Shown in pieces: positions 1 to 9,141 of a stretch of 64,000 bases of DNA (its first letter is position 1; every line of letters begins with the position of its first letter). The notes under the pieces were generated by a model. That model saw only the letters and a list, made by a program, of their open reading frames with translations. It had not been told where the DNA came from and did not search any database. Position numbers and translations under genes: made by a program. The DNA lies in NCBI GenBank assembly GCA_039818345.1, contig JBCBUC010000006.1:1-64000 (forward strand). The letters run 5' to 3'. Source of the DNA: Parvularcula sp039818345. Lineage in GTDB: Bacteria; Pseudomonadota; Alphaproteobacteria; Caulobacterales; Parvularculaceae.

Positions 1-275
1 AAGTCTTGAACCCTGAGGCGTTTATATTGCTTGTGACGTATTCTGCGAAATATTCCCCAAAACATCTCACCGTGGTCATTGGGTACATAATCAGATAAAC
101 GGTCCATTTTAGAAAAATCAGCACTATATTGCGTAGAGAGGCGATGGAGAACGTTATCGAGATCCCATCCTGAAATCTTTAAATCGTACCAGATCTGGCT
201 CGTTAGCTCTATGCGGACGGGGTCAATGCCAGTTTCCTCCGATATAGTCTCAATTACAAAGTCTGTACTATTCAC
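1..275 (-). CDS. DUF1493-like small protein, C-terminus off the window
   Basis: This frame is open from a GTG at 275 to the window edge. A GGAG lies about 8 nt upstream of the GTG. The readable 91 residues are acidic at the start and contain WYDLKISGWDLDNVLHRL and a later FWGIFRRIRHKQYKRL stretch, which resembles the DUF1493 family of short acyl-carrier-like proteins of unknown function. The GTG overlaps the stop codon of the upstream frame at 268-270, so the two may be translationally coupled. The stretch is visibly more A+T-rich than most of the window, which suggests transferred DNA. The family call is from memory of the pattern and only moderately secure. Confidence 0.5.
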   Translation of the reverse strand, partial: MNSTDFVIETISEETGIDPVRIELTSQIWYDLKISGWDLDNVLHRLSTQYSADFSKMDRLSDYVPNDHGEMFWGIFRRIRHKQYKRLRVQD

Positions 276-720
276 TTTTACATTCTCCGTATGCGGATAT
301 GACTTGTGCTACTGCATAGGCTTCCAGACCTAGACCTGCCACGACCGACAACCGAGACCCCACACGCGCTATAACGTGTCCGGGTCTGACGCCACCTACT
401 CTAGTTCCGCTCCCTACGAAAAAACCTCTGCCAACAGCGGAAATCACGGAAGTTCTAGGTCCTGAAGGTCCACCACCACCAAAACCTACTCGTCCTCCAG
501 ACCAAGGTACCACAGCTTTTGGAAGGATCGGAGCCTCAGCACCTACAGAGGCGATCCCAGAAATCACCCGCCGGTCATCCACACGCGCAATGCCCCAGAC
601 TTTATTCAAGCGCGAGCGGCCCCAATCGCGCAAACTCGTCCTCGCTAAGCCAAAACAGGTTCTCGCGCATCCACGACTTCCCTTGGGAAATCTTGAATCA
701 CGATCCGACCATAACCTCAA
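268..720 (-). pseudogene. Open frame joining IS5 debris to an unrecognised Gly/Val-rich tail
   Basis: A 150-codon frame starts at a TTG at 720. Its first half reads through IS5 transposase remnants. Its second half, about residues 56-150, is rich in Gly, Val and Ser and ends with an alanine-rich helix-like segment. I do not recognise the tail. Its position just before a small DUF1493-like gene could fit the end of a toxin-like protein followed by a partner, but nothing in it shows a catalytic motif. Coupling of its stop to the next GTG is the only sign that it is translated. It is probably a chance fusion made by IS decay. Confidence 0.3.
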
Positions 721-746
721 AACGATTTATGGGTCCGCAGCCTAGT
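553..746 (-). pseudogene. IS5-family transposase N-terminal remnant, frameshifted
   Basis: From an ATG at 670 one frame reads MRENLFWLSEDEFARLGPL and stops near 602. The next frame continues with NKVWGIARVDDRRVISGI, ending near 553. Together these match the usual start of IS5-type transposases (WLSDEQFARLEPLLP, then RGKPRVDDRRVISGI), broken by a one-base frame change. No catalytic DDE region follows, so only the first 50-60 codons remain. Upstream at 728-746 lies TTATGGGTCCGCAGCCTAG, which looks like an IS5-type terminal repeat abutting a TA/CTAG target. This is a dead fragment. Confidence 0.65.
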
Positions 747-788
747 GGTGGTTGAGGACCAGGTCTAACTCACCATTACTAACCAGTC

Positions 789-850
789 CTGACCTCACCC
801 CAAGAGGTGGTCTAGCGTTAGCGTTGGATCACCTCTTGGGGTCAGGCCAG
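789..850. terminator. Long stem-loop, possible terminator of the 874-1701 gene
   Basis: Arms at 789-809 and 830-850 pair over 21 positions with two mismatches around a 20-nt loop. On the plus strand the right arm is followed by TTTT. On the minus strand there is no clear T run, so termination of the minus-strand gene ending at 874 is only plausible. It could also be IS-related, since it lies beside the IS5 remnant. Confidence 0.4.
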
Positions 851-873
851 TTTTGAAGGTCCAGTATACAGCC

Positions 874-1701
874 TTAGGCTTTGCGTTTGAGAGATTTATA
901 GAGGCCGACAGCACTCAGCATCAAGATCGCTGAGCCGGGAAGCGGGATCTCCCCACCCGGGTTCCCATCATCGGGGTCATCCATGCTCGCAGCCTCGATC
1001 GCTGCCTGGTGATCATCGAGGGTAATGAGCGTAATTCTAGAGATCCGTGTTCCGAGCGGTCTGCCTTGCTGGTTCGCACCGAAAAGTGCTGAAACAAACG
1101 TATCTTCCGCATCCTGAAATAAGAAGCCCACACTGCTGCTGGCGGCTTTCCCCTGAATGCTGGCGCTGGCCACGGTCGTTGGAGGGGAGAATGGCTCGCT
1201 CGATTGCATTTCGATCAAGCTGTTGTTGTCCGTGCGTTCGTTGGGTTCGTCACCAGTATCGATGTTTGCGAAGGTGAAGTAGGCACCGGTGATCCGTAGA
1301 CCCCCGATCTGCTGAAACTGGAGCAGCGCCTGATTGATCGCGTCCGTACCGCTCTGATCCATGCCGATGACGGAGTCTGAGAGGATATTATCGACAAAAA
1401 TGCAGTTGGACTGGCGGCAATCCCTGACGTCGTCGCCGCCGCGGATACCAGAGACAGTCACGCCGACCTCGTCTGGGACACTTGGGGACACGGTCTGCGC
1501 GAAGCGAAGGAACTGGTCGTCCTGAGACACCACTTCACTATCGTCGAAGTCGAACGTGTAGGTGTTTGCATTGTCTGCGGCAGCCAACCACTCAGACTGT
1601 GAATCGAATGTGACGGGCGCGGCCTTCGCCTGTGCACCTAGAACAGCTAACGCCGCAAGCGTTCCCAATGTACGGCGGTGCCTCCAACCGAGAGAGATCA
1701 T
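874..1701 (-). CDS. Secreted protein with VPLPA-CTERM-like sorting tail
   Basis: The 275-residue product has a basic N-terminus and signal peptide ending at about AKAA, then an acidic extracellular domain with no recognised fold. The end, about residues 252-275, reads IPLPGSAILMLSAVGLYKSLKRKA. This is the three-part arrangement of VPLPA/PEP-CTERM signals: a proline motif, a short hydrophobic helix and a basic tail. Such proteins are cut and anchored by an exosortase, and none is in this window. DVRDCRQSNCIFVD could form a disulfide. The product is likely an outer-surface or matrix protein of unknown role. The neighbouring two-component genes are co-directional but separated by about 195 bp. 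Confidence 0.75.
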   Translation of the reverse strand: MISLGWRHRRTLGTLAALAVLGAQAKAAPVTFDSQSEWLAAADNANTYTFDFDDSEVVSQDDQFLRFAQTVSPSVPDEVGVTVSGIRGGDDVRDCRQSNCIFVDNILSDSVIGMDQSGTDAINQALLQFQQIGGLRITGAYFTFANIDTGDEPNERTDNNSLIEMQSSEPFSPPTTVASASIQGKAASSSVGFLFQDAEDTFVSALFGANQQGRPLGTRISRITLITLDDHQAAIEAASMDDPDDGNPGGEIPLPGSAILMLSAVGLYKSLKRKA

Positions 1702-1895
1702 GTGCCTTGAGCCCCTATTTTATAGGAAAAAACGCCACCCAGCATCCGTTATAGCTGCACGACCAACAATGCATGGATCCATCTATTTCGTCGAAATGTC
1801 ACAAACATGATCTTGAGCTGCAACAGCTTTCCACGGGCTTGCAACAGAGCTGTGTGGGCTAGGGGGAATGACGTAAAGGGTTGCGACCGAAGCGT

Positions 1896-3788
1896 TCAGA
1901 CCTCGTCTTTTTGGGGTCTGATGCTGTCTTCTTCGGTCCGCTTCCATGACAGTGTCACGCAGCATCCGGCTTTTCGGTCTTGCACGTCGAGCCGTGCCCC
2001 CAGCTCTCTTGCGCGTTGGGCCATGGTAGAGATGCCGTAGCCGGATGATGCATCAGGTTTAAGCCTTTCTCTTGCCGCGGTGATCCCTCGACCATTGTCA
2101 CATACGCAGATCGAAAAGCTTGTTGTGCGGATTTCGATTTCTGATGCATTTGCGTGCTTGATGACGTTGGTCACCGCTTCTTGAATAATCCGTAGAATGT
2201 GGATGTTTCTCGATGCGCCGTCATGCGGCACTTGCGGATCGTCCTCGACATTCCATCGAAACGCAATCCCATTGGCTGCCAGGAGTGGTTCAAGACGTGT
2301 CCGCAGCATTCCCAAAAGAGTCGCAACACTCTCGACGTCGGTGAGGCTATCCACCGCGAGGCTGAGATCAGAGAGACCGTCTTCGAGGGACGCTTGCAGC
2401 ACCTTGCGATCATCCCCTCCAGCACGCAGGTAAGCCAGCGCATTGACCAAGTGTCCGCCAACGCCATCATGCAGTTCCATCATGATCCGTTCTCGCTCTT
2501 TGATGACCGCTTCGGCGCGGCGGCTTTCGGCAAGCTCGGCGTAGGTGGCTGAGAGTTCGTTACTTTTCTCAGCGATGCGGTGCTCAAGCGTCTTGTTAAG
2601 TTGCTCATAGGCGGTGATCGAGGCGATGACTTGGCCAAGAATAATCCAAAAAGCAATGGCCACCATCAGTAGGGGAACCAATTGCTGGATAACCAAGCTG
2701 ACTGTGTTGCTGTCTGATGACCAGTAGATTGCGGGTCCCGTGGCGACAATCAATGAGAAGAAAAACAGTACGATCTGGTTGTTGGCATGACCGAGAGCAT
2801 GCTTGTTCATCCAAAAGAGCCCCATAAAGATCATCGCGGGCAGGAGTAGTCCGAAGTTCATGATATCCGACAGAACCTGGAAGTGCGCGGCAGGTGCAAT
2901 GATAATAATCAGTATCGTGATGAAAGAGTAGCCAAGGTAGGATCGCTCGAAAAGGTTGTTGCGGACCTTGACCATGCGAAGAAAAAAGATGGCACAGGTC
3001 ACACCGAAGACGCGTTGAGCGATATCGCTGAGTTTCGCCCATTCCAGTGCCGGAAGGGGAGTATCAGGGAACGCAAACCTCGCTGTAAAGAGTGTTCCTG
3101 AGAGGGCTGCGACGATCAACCAATTGAAGGTCCGGTCTCCTCGCGCCATACGCAGTCCAGCTGCGGACATAGCAATGATGACCATCAAGACGAAACTGAG
3201 CTGGCCCAGTGTGCTTGTGATCCAGATGCGGGTACGTCGCTCACGGACGAGTGCCTCAAGATCGCCAACCATAAAGGGTGCTAGGGTTGTTTCACCTTTG
3301 GCATTGTCCGCGACCAGGATATCGAATGTGTTGATTTCCGGTTGCCACGCGTCCGGGGGGAGGGGAAACAAATCTGGTCTGGGCCATGGCGCATCTGAAG
3401 CGCTATCAAAGCTGGGCAAGGACACGACCACTTGGTTGTTCAGTACAATGTCGATTAGATGGGTCGTCTTGGGAAAGTAGACCGCCTTTAAATGTCCAGG
3501 CGCAAGCGGTCCCGTCACAACAAATCGATAGTGGATGGGAGATAGCGTATCGTTGTCTGGCTTAAGTGATTGATCAGGCAGCGGTGTTCTAGTCAACGCC
3601 GATCCATCTAGACACGAACGAAATTCGGTCTTCTCGCGGAAGTCTGATGCGCATTTCGTACCCTCACTAACATGGACCACGAGACCCGGGCTCGGTTGGA
3701 TCAGCCGATCGATGCCGAGCAACAGAAACGTCAGTGCAACAGTATAGACCGTCACGAGACCAAAAGTTCGAAAGGTCTCTGCCGTCAT
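1896..3788 (-). CDS. NarL-type sensor histidine kinase with 7TM sensor module
   Basis: The 630-residue membrane kinase has one helix at about 9-26, a periplasmic domain at about 30-185 resembling the 7TMR-DISM extracellular type, then about seven helices between 190 and 390. A short coiled coil follows at about 392-430. The HisKA_3 dimerisation box ELHDGVGGH has the phosphoacceptor His at 440. The HATPase domain shows its N box with Asn541 and DNGRG at 564-568. It shares 4 bp with the upstream response regulator gene, so the two form one transcription unit and an obvious cognate pair. DISM modules usually sense carbohydrates or other small ligands. The ligand here cannot be read. Confidence 0.88.
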   Translation of the reverse strand: MTAETFRTFGLVTVYTVALTFLLLGIDRLIQPSPGLVVHVSEGTKCASDFREKTEFRSCLDGSALTRTPLPDQSLKPDNDTLSPIHYRFVVTGPLAPGHLKAVYFPKTTHLIDIVLNNQVVVSLPSFDSASDAPWPRPDLFPLPPDAWQPEINTFDILVADNAKGETTLAPFMVGDLEALVRERRTRIWITSTLGQLSFVLMVIIAMSAAGLRMARGDRTFNWLIVAALSGTLFTARFAFPDTPLPALEWAKLSDIAQRVFGVTCAIFFLRMVKVRNNLFERSYLGYSFITILIIIIAPAAHFQVLSDIMNFGLLLPAMIFMGLFWMNKHALGHANNQIVLFFFSLIVATGPAIYWSSDSNTVSLVIQQLVPLLMVAIAFWIILGQVIASITAYEQLNKTLEHRIAEKSNELSATYAELAESRRAEAVIKERERIMMELHDGVGGHLVNALAYLRAGGDDRKVLQASLEDGLSDLSLAVDSLTDVESVATLLGMLRTRLEPLLAANGIAFRWNVEDDPQVPHDGASRNIHILRIIQEAVTNVIKHANASEIEIRTTSFSICVCDNGRGITAARERLKPDASSGYGISTMAQRARELGARLDVQDRKAGCCVTLSWKRTEEDSIRPQKDEV

Positions 3789-4477
3789 ATGACGCCTATT
3801 TGCGTGGCTTTGGCCACCGCTTCTGTGTTCGAACGCACTTCGAGTTTTCGGTACACGCTGTTGATGTGATTGCCCACGGTTCCGATTGCGATGGCGAGCA
3901 TCGTGGCAATCTCCGCTCGTTTGTATCCGCGAGCGATCAGCGAAAGAACCTCACTCTCACGCGGTGTCAGCGTGACGGCGTCAGCACGGCTTGGTGATGG
4001 ATCGATATTGGCATTTGCTACAAGGGACAAGACGCTCCGTGCAATGATGGGACTCATTGGGCTGCCCCCTTCGATAAGCATCGCGATTTGCTGTCCGATA
4101 TGCTCAATGCCGCTTGATTTGAGGATGTAGCCTCGCGCGCCCGCACGGATCGCGGAAAAAACGCTCGCTTCATCGCCAAAGACAGTGACGACCAAGCCGT
4201 CACAAGGCCAAGAGGCTCGGGAGGCGGCTTTGAGAAGTTCAAGGCCGCTGCCATCGGGCAGGCCAAGGTCAACAAGCACAATTCGCGGCTGTGTGTCGTT
4301 CAATAGCGTCAGCCCCTCGGCGAGGCTGAAGGCCGTTCCAACCAGTTCAAGATCGCTCCGGTGCACAACGCTGTTGGCCAAATATTTCGCCGTCAGGGTT
4401 TGATCATCAACCACCAGCACCCGATGACGCTCATGCGGATCGTTCAATGCGCTCACACTTGCACCCCAGCGGGTCAT
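3785..4477 (-). CDS. NarL/FixJ-type response regulator
   Basis: The receiver domain is at about 20-140 (numbered from a TTG at 4486), with DD at the start of the acidic pocket and phosphoacceptor Asp73 in LVDLGLPDGSG. A LuxR-type HTH follows at about 170-230: LTPRESEVLSLIARGYKRAEIA. The family is a DNA-binding transcriptional regulator activated by the paired kinase. I chose the ATG at 4477. A TTG at 4486 is also possible, and the ribosome-binding site does not decide between them. The stop overlaps the kinase start as ATGA. Targets are not visible. The VPLPA protein and the autotransporter are the nearest candidates. Confidence 0.88.
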   Translation of the reverse strand: MTRWGASVSALNDPHERHRVLVVDDQTLTAKYLANSVVHRSDLELVGTAFSLAEGLTLLNDTQPRIVLVDLGLPDGSGLELLKAASRASWPCDGLVVTVFGDEASVFSAIRAGARGYILKSSGIEHIGQQIAMLIEGGSPMSPIIARSVLSLVANANIDPSPSRADAVTLTPRESEVLSLIARGYKRAEIATMLAIAIGTVGNHINSVYRKLEVRSNTEAVAKATQIGVI

Positions 4478-5107
4478 AAAACCCAACTATACCTGCTTGA
4501 TGTTGCGGGCCGTGCGTGCCGTCTGCAAGCGCAGAGCGTGTTCTTTTTTGGTGCGGGATGACTCGCTCTTTTGCGTTGCTTCATTGGTTAAGGCGCGCAT
4601 TCACTGTCATGGATAAGTCGAACGTCCCGACTTGGTTGCTGTGGCAAGCGACCCGGCGGTGGGAACCTTAAGGAGTGGTCGGTTGGGTTGCGTGGACTGT
4701 CACAACATCCCCGCCAAAGAGCCCATGAAAAAGTCGGTGGACGCGCCTTTTGGTTCGTGGGAGCCTCACAAAGGCGTTCTGCAGGGCGAGCCAACTGGCA
4801 CCATCGAATTGAGCATGCCTGGCACTATGGCCACCAGTTCTGCGCAAACATCATAAAATTGGAAATGCTTTCGGGCATGCTGGGTCCAAGCGAACGGTTC
4901 GGCTTCGGGTGGAGACATCGATAGCCGTGATGTTGCGATGGCCTTTGCTCGCAAGGCATCCACGCAGTCGCAACGGCGCTTGAAAGCACAAACGGTTCAA
5001 CACCGATCGCTTGAGGCGCTTCAAAGAGGCGGATGCGTATCGTGGTGGTCGGGGTTTTCGGGGAATGCAGCCGTGTTGTCGAAATTCCATCCTTTGGGAG
5101 CAGGGTT
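4478..5107. other. Gene-free stretch between divergent genes
   Basis: About 630 bp separate the response regulator start (minus) from the autotransporter start (plus), so both promoters must lie here. I see no convincing gene. Short frames on both strands lack ribosome-binding sites and recognisable sequence. A CVDCH string at about 4690 is treated as chance. No strong repeat or RNA structure stands out. Confidence 0.5.
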
Positions 5108-8100
5108 GTGAAACATAGAGTCTCAGGTATCGCGGTCGCGGCGCTGTTAAGCTCCGTATCGGGAGAAGCGTTGGCGCAGGCCTGTACTGATACCATTCCC
5201 GGCGCGGATGGCATCGTTACGTGTACGATCGTGACCACGGACACCCATGTTGAATTTGACGCGGGTGTCACCATCAACATTGAGGACACAGCGTCCCTCA
5301 ATGGCGCAGTTGCATTCTCAATCTTCAATACCGATTCCACAATCAACAATGATGGCACCATCAATGGATCGACGACCTTTCTGATTGGGGTCAGTGACGA
5401 TGTGTTTGTGAATACCGGCGTCGTCACGGGCACGGTCGCGATGGTTCAAGGGAATGATCAGTTTACGAATGCTGATGGCGGCGTCGTCAATGGCATTGTG
5501 GATATGGGGAGTTTCGGCGGCGCCGGTGACAACACGATCACCCTCCAATCAGGCAGTACCGTGACATCGCTTGGCTCACTTTTTATGTCACCCGCAGGCA
5601 TGGACGTCCTGAATATTGAGGAGGGTGCGGTCTTTCTCGGTACGGCCAATGCGCTCTCGAACGTGAATTCTGTCGCGAATATCAGCGCTGATGGGATCGA
5701 GCTCTCATCTCTTATCGACTTCGCTCAAGTCAATATCAACACATCAGGCACGACCACGCTGAATGTGGCTTCGACTTACAACAGCAATATCGACCTCAAC
5801 AGCGGTGTCCTTTCGGTCAATTCTGCTTCGTTGTTGAACGGACTTGTTGAGGTCAACGGTGGTACGTTGGATGCGAACACCGCTTCGACTTACGCAGGCG
5901 GCGTCACCCTGAACAGCGGTTTTGTGAGTGTTGACAGCGCCAGTTTGTTTTCCGGTCTGGTCACCGTCGCGGGCGGTTCATTCGACGTCAACACCGGATC
6001 GACCCTTTCCGGCGGCGCTGTGGTGACAGGTGGTGCGCTGAACATCAATCAAGCATCAACGATTATAGGTGCGCTCAATGCGACGGACGGCGTCGTCAGT
6101 CTTGGTACGGAGTCAGCAGATGCAAACCTAGCGGCTGGTTCAGTTTCAATCGGAGCAAATGCCCGTCTCGAGGGGCGCGGCGATTTTGGAGATTTTGTCT
6201 CCTTCGTTGCGCCAATCCAAATCGACGGGGAGATCGCGCCGGATCTCGTTCCCGCCGATGTCACACTCATCGGCAACGGGAACGTTGTGTTGTCCTCAAG
6301 TTCCGTTCTCGATCTTACTGTCGGCTTTGGCCAAGACATCGGTGCGGCGGCGGGAAGTGAGCAGGAGCTTTTCGCCTCCACACTCGGTTCGAACAATACG
6401 TCCACGCTCAGTGGCGGCACGCTGCGGATCAACTCAACACCAGTTTCTGAGTTTGTCTTCGGTGAGTTTACGGTGGACGCAGTTTCATCTTTTGTCTCCA
6501 CCACTGGTGACTTCGGGACCATCGATACGGGCGATGATTTCGTCCTTATCGGGACGAGCAACTCTGGTTTCGCTTCGTCAGTGACGTTACAAAGCGTTTT
6601 CGCAGGCGGCCCTTGCGCGATGACTACCCCAGGTGACGGCGGTGTTATCGACTGCTCTTCCAGTACCAACAATGACATCTCGATACTGAATGAAAACGTC
6701 AATTTGAATATTGCAGAAAATGCTGTCCTAGGCGGAACAACGCTTTTCTCCCTCGTTGGCCCAAGCGATGATAGTGTCGTTAATGCCGGCACTATCGACG
6801 GCGTCGTTGGCATGGTCCAGGGGAATGATCAGTTCACGAATGCTGATGGCGGCGTTGTCAATGGCATTGTTGACCTTGGAAGTTTTGGCGGTCTTGGCGA
6901 CAACACCATCACGTTACAAACTGGCAGCACTGTTTCCGAAACGGGGCAGCTTTTCCTTTCGCAGGTCGGCAACGATGTTCTGAATATTGAGGAGGGTGCC
7001 ACCTTCCTGGGAACCGCGACGGCTGCTGCTGGAAATGCGGCTGGCAACCCGGCGGCAATTGTCAACATAGGTGCTGATGGCGTTGAGCTGACGGATCTTA
7101 TTGGGTTCGGCGTCGTCAACATTGCGAGCACCGGGACCGTCACGGTAAGCGAGACCTCAACTCAACTGGGTTCGATCAATCTGCAGTCCGGCTTGTTGGA
7201 TGTCAGCGCCGCTACAACATTCTCTCAAGCGGTTGATGTTTCCGGCGGCACGCTGGCGCTCAATGCACCAACGACGTTTGATGATGGCCTTGTTCTCGGC
7301 GCAGGCAGCCGCTTTGACCAGAACGCTGGCGCGACTGTGAATGGTGCGGGCGTGATGGTGGGCGCAGGCGGTACCATCGAGCTCGGCGCGAGTGATCTTG
7401 GCGCCAATCTGGAAACACAAAACCTCATGGTGGCTTCCGGCGGTTTCTTTGGCGGCAGTGGAGCATTCGGCTCCTTCACGCCGAATGTCCTTGCCGACAT
7501 CGTCCTTGGCGGCGTGGTTGCGCCCGATGCGCGATCCGATGCCACGCTCCTGGCCACAACCTTTACCGGTCTTGGCAATGTGACGCTGGCCGATACCTCT
7601 GAGTTGGTCGCGAGTTTTGGGGCGGGCCTGCCTGGTGGAGGCGACCAAACGGAGGTGTTCTCGTCGATCTTGGGTGTTACCGGCACGACGACGTTGGAAG
7701 GCGGGGCACTCACGCTGAGGCCTGTTGAGGGTAGCCAAGCGCTCGTTGGCGTCTTTAACTTGCCTGTTGTCTCTTCGGCTGGCGTGATTTCCGGCGAGTT
7801 CGGCGATGTAACGGTCGAAGGCAACTTCATCATCAGCGATATCGACTATTTTGCGAACTCTATATTCGTCACTGTGCAGACATTCTTTGGCGCTGGTCAG
7901 GACTACCGTGATGATGCCGACGCTTTGGTCGACTACCTCAACAGCGTTGTGAATAGCAGCGTTTCGAGCACCCAAAATGCGCTCGAAACATTGGTCGTGC
8001 TGGATCCAACAAACGGCGACCTCGAAACAGCTTTGCAGGAGGTTGCGCCGCAGTCCTATGCTTCTGCGAGCGGTATTTCGCGCGGTCTTGGTTTTGGCAT

Positions 8101-8977
8101 CATCGAGGCAGTGAGCGGCGGCAACCAGTATAGGCAAGTCACCGAGGGCGCCAAAACAATGTGGGTGTCAGGAGTCTACGCGGACTCGTCCCAAAGCAGC
8201 GATACGCCTGGGATTTCTGGATTTGATTCTCAGTCTGCAGGCGTTTTGTTCGGTTTTGACTACGCTCTTAACAACGCAGCAACGATTGGTGGCTTCAGCG
8301 GGTATGTCGATTTTGATCAGCGTTTTGACGACCTAGCAGCACAAACCGATGGTGACGGTTTTGCCGTCGGGGCCAAGGGCGAAATCAACTATTCTGACCT
8401 GCAGATCCAGGTCATTGTCGGGAAGGTCTTTGGTGAAGCCGAGACCAACCGATCCTTCGGTGCCCTTGCCAGTGGGGCGAGTGACAATTTTGATCTCGAC
8501 ACTGCGTTTGCGCGCGCAAGTTTCGCCTATGCGCTTGACGTGAGCGATCGTGTTGCCGTGACTCCGCATGCGCGTTTGACTTTGTTGCGTTCGACCGTTG
8601 GCGACTTTCAGGAGACGAGCGACATCGATCTTGCGTTCGCTGCCGATAGTCAGACAACAGATTTTACCTATGGCGACCTTGGGCTAACAATTGCTGCGCC
8701 GGACGGTGTTTTCGGAGGTCAATTGCGATCCTATCTTGAAGGCGGTGCGCGTTATGAGTTGCTAGGAAACGAAGCTGTCTCGGAAGCGGGTTTTGTTGGT
8801 GAGTCCACGCGCTACATCGTTCAAGGTCTCGAAACCGATCGCACCGCAGGTTATCTTCGGGCCGGGGCGACATGGTCTTTGACTGATTCATTGAGTATCA
8901 GCCTCGATGGGCAGAATGTTTTTGGAGGCGATTTCAATCGCTATAACGTCCTGTTGAGATTGAGCGGGCAGTTCTAA
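5108..8977 (+). CDS. Large type V autotransporter adhesin-like protein
   Basis: I start this at a GTG at 5108 with GGGAG about 7 nt upstream, rather than at an upstream ATG at 5033, because it gives a clean signal peptide ending in GEALAQA. The 1289-residue product has a passenger at about 25-950. This is built of short repeated Asn/Gly/Thr-rich strands typical of a right-handed beta-helix, with local motifs such as NSGVLSVNSASLLNG and its neighbours. A C-terminal autotransporter barrel at about 1020-1289 ends in RLSGQF, the usual terminal Phe. Two related passenger halves are visible. No protease or other catalytic triad was seen, so an adhesive or biofilm role is an inference. Confidence 0.85.
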   Translation: MKHRVSGIAVAALLSSVSGEALAQACTDTIPGADGIVTCTIVTTDTHVEFDAGVTINIEDTASLNGAVAFSIFNTDSTINNDGTINGSTTFLIGVSDDVFVNTGVVTGTVAMVQGNDQFTNADGGVVNGIVDMGSFGGAGDNTITLQSGSTVTSLGSLFMSPAGMDVLNIEEGAVFLGTANALSNVNSVANISADGIELSSLIDFAQVNINTSGTTTLNVASTYNSNIDLNSGVLSVNSASLLNGLVEVNGGTLDANTASTYAGGVTLNSGFVSVDSASLFSGLVTVAGGSFDVNTGSTLSGGAVVTGGALNINQASTIIGALNATDGVVSLGTESADANLAAGSVSIGANARLEGRGDFGDFVSFVAPIQIDGEIAPDLVPADVTLIGNGNVVLSSSSVLDLTVGFGQDIGAAAGSEQELFASTLGSNNTSTLSGGTLRINSTPVSEFVFGEFTVDAVSSFVSTTGDFGTIDTGDDFVLIGTSNSGFASSVTLQSVFAGGPCAMTTPGDGGVIDCSSSTNNDISILNENVNLNIAENAVLGGTTLFSLVGPSDDSVVNAGTIDGVVGMVQGNDQFTNADGGVVNGIVDLGSFGGLGDNTITLQTGSTVSETGQLFLSQVGNDVLNIEEGATFLGTATAAAGNAAGNPAAIVNIGADGVELTDLIGFGVVNIASTGTVTVSETSTQLGSINLQSGLLDVSAATTFSQAVDVSGGTLALNAPTTFDDGLVLGAGSRFDQNAGATVNGAGVMVGAGGTIELGASDLGANLETQNLMVASGGFFGGSGAFGSFTPNVLADIVLGGVVAPDARSDATLLATTFTGLGNVTLADTSELVASFGAGLPGGGDQTEVFSSILGVTGTTTLEGGALTLRPVEGSQALVGVFNLPVVSSAGVISGEFGDVTVEGNFIISDIDYFANSIFVTVQTFFGAGQDYRDDADALVDYLNSVVNSSVSSTQNALETLVVLDPTNGDLETALQEVAPQSYASASGISRGLGFGIIEAVSGGNQYRQVTEGAKTMWVSGVYADSSQSSDTPGISGFDSQSAGVLFGFDYALNNAATIGGFSGYVDFDQRFDDLAAQTDGDGFAVGAKGEINYSDLQIQVIVGKVFGEAETNRSFGALASGASDNFDLDTAFARASFAYALDVSDRVAVTPHARLTLLRSTVGDFQETSDIDLAFAADSQTTDFTYGDLGLTIAAPDGVFGGQLRSYLEGGARYELLGNEAVSEAGFVGESTRYIVQGLETDRTAGYLRAGATWSLTDSLSISLDGQNVFGGDFNRYNVLLRLSGQF
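5450..5653 (+). repeat. Autotransporter internal duplication, copy 1
   Basis: These 68 codons begin GNDQFTNADGGVVNGIVDMG and match the second copy at 6821-7024 at about 55 of 68 residues. The DNA is also closely similar at the start. A weaker relationship extends outward, from about 5184 and about 6610. Confidence 0.85.
6821..7024 (+). repeat. Autotransporter internal duplication, copy 2
   Basis: This is the second copy of the 68-codon unit, beginning GNDQFTNADGGVVNGIVDLG. The spacing between copies is 1371 bp, which is in frame, so the passenger grew by one large tandem duplication followed by divergence. Confidence 0.85.
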
Positions 8978-9120
8978 TCTTTTGCACCAAGATCTGAACG
9001 CGCGCGGTTGGGTGTTCGGGGCGCACGTATGTCTCGAACGTCCGCGGTAAGAGCAAACGCGACGCTACGATTTCTTGTTCTGACCTGGTTTCTTGCGGTT
9101 GGGGCTTCGCCCTAACAACG

Positions 9121-9130
9121 AACACGTGTT
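9121..9130. promoter_or_regulatory. Perfect palindrome just upstream of the mocR-like gene
   Basis: AACACGTGTT sits 12-21 bp before the GTG start of the MocR-like regulator. Its position would allow autoregulation or binding of another dimeric regulator. A short hairpin lies just upstream at 9098-9116 and may be a weak terminator for the autotransporter. Confidence 0.35.
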
Positions 9131-9141
9131 AGGCTCATTCC

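Noticed and set aside
4632..4856. Short plus-strand frame containing a CVDCH (CxxCH heme-type) string
   Set aside because: 74 residues, no signal peptide, no other cytochrome features and no good ribosome-binding site. The motif is short enough to occur by chance.
6049..6813. Long minus-strand open frame inside the autotransporter
   Set aside because: It is antisense to a clearly coding repeat-rich gene. Such genes give long shadow frames, and its composition is Pro/Ser/Thr-rich without motifs.
7157..8137. 326-codon minus-strand frame inside the autotransporter
   Set aside because: Antisense shadow with no family motif. The plus-strand frame continues through it as the passenger and start of the barrel.
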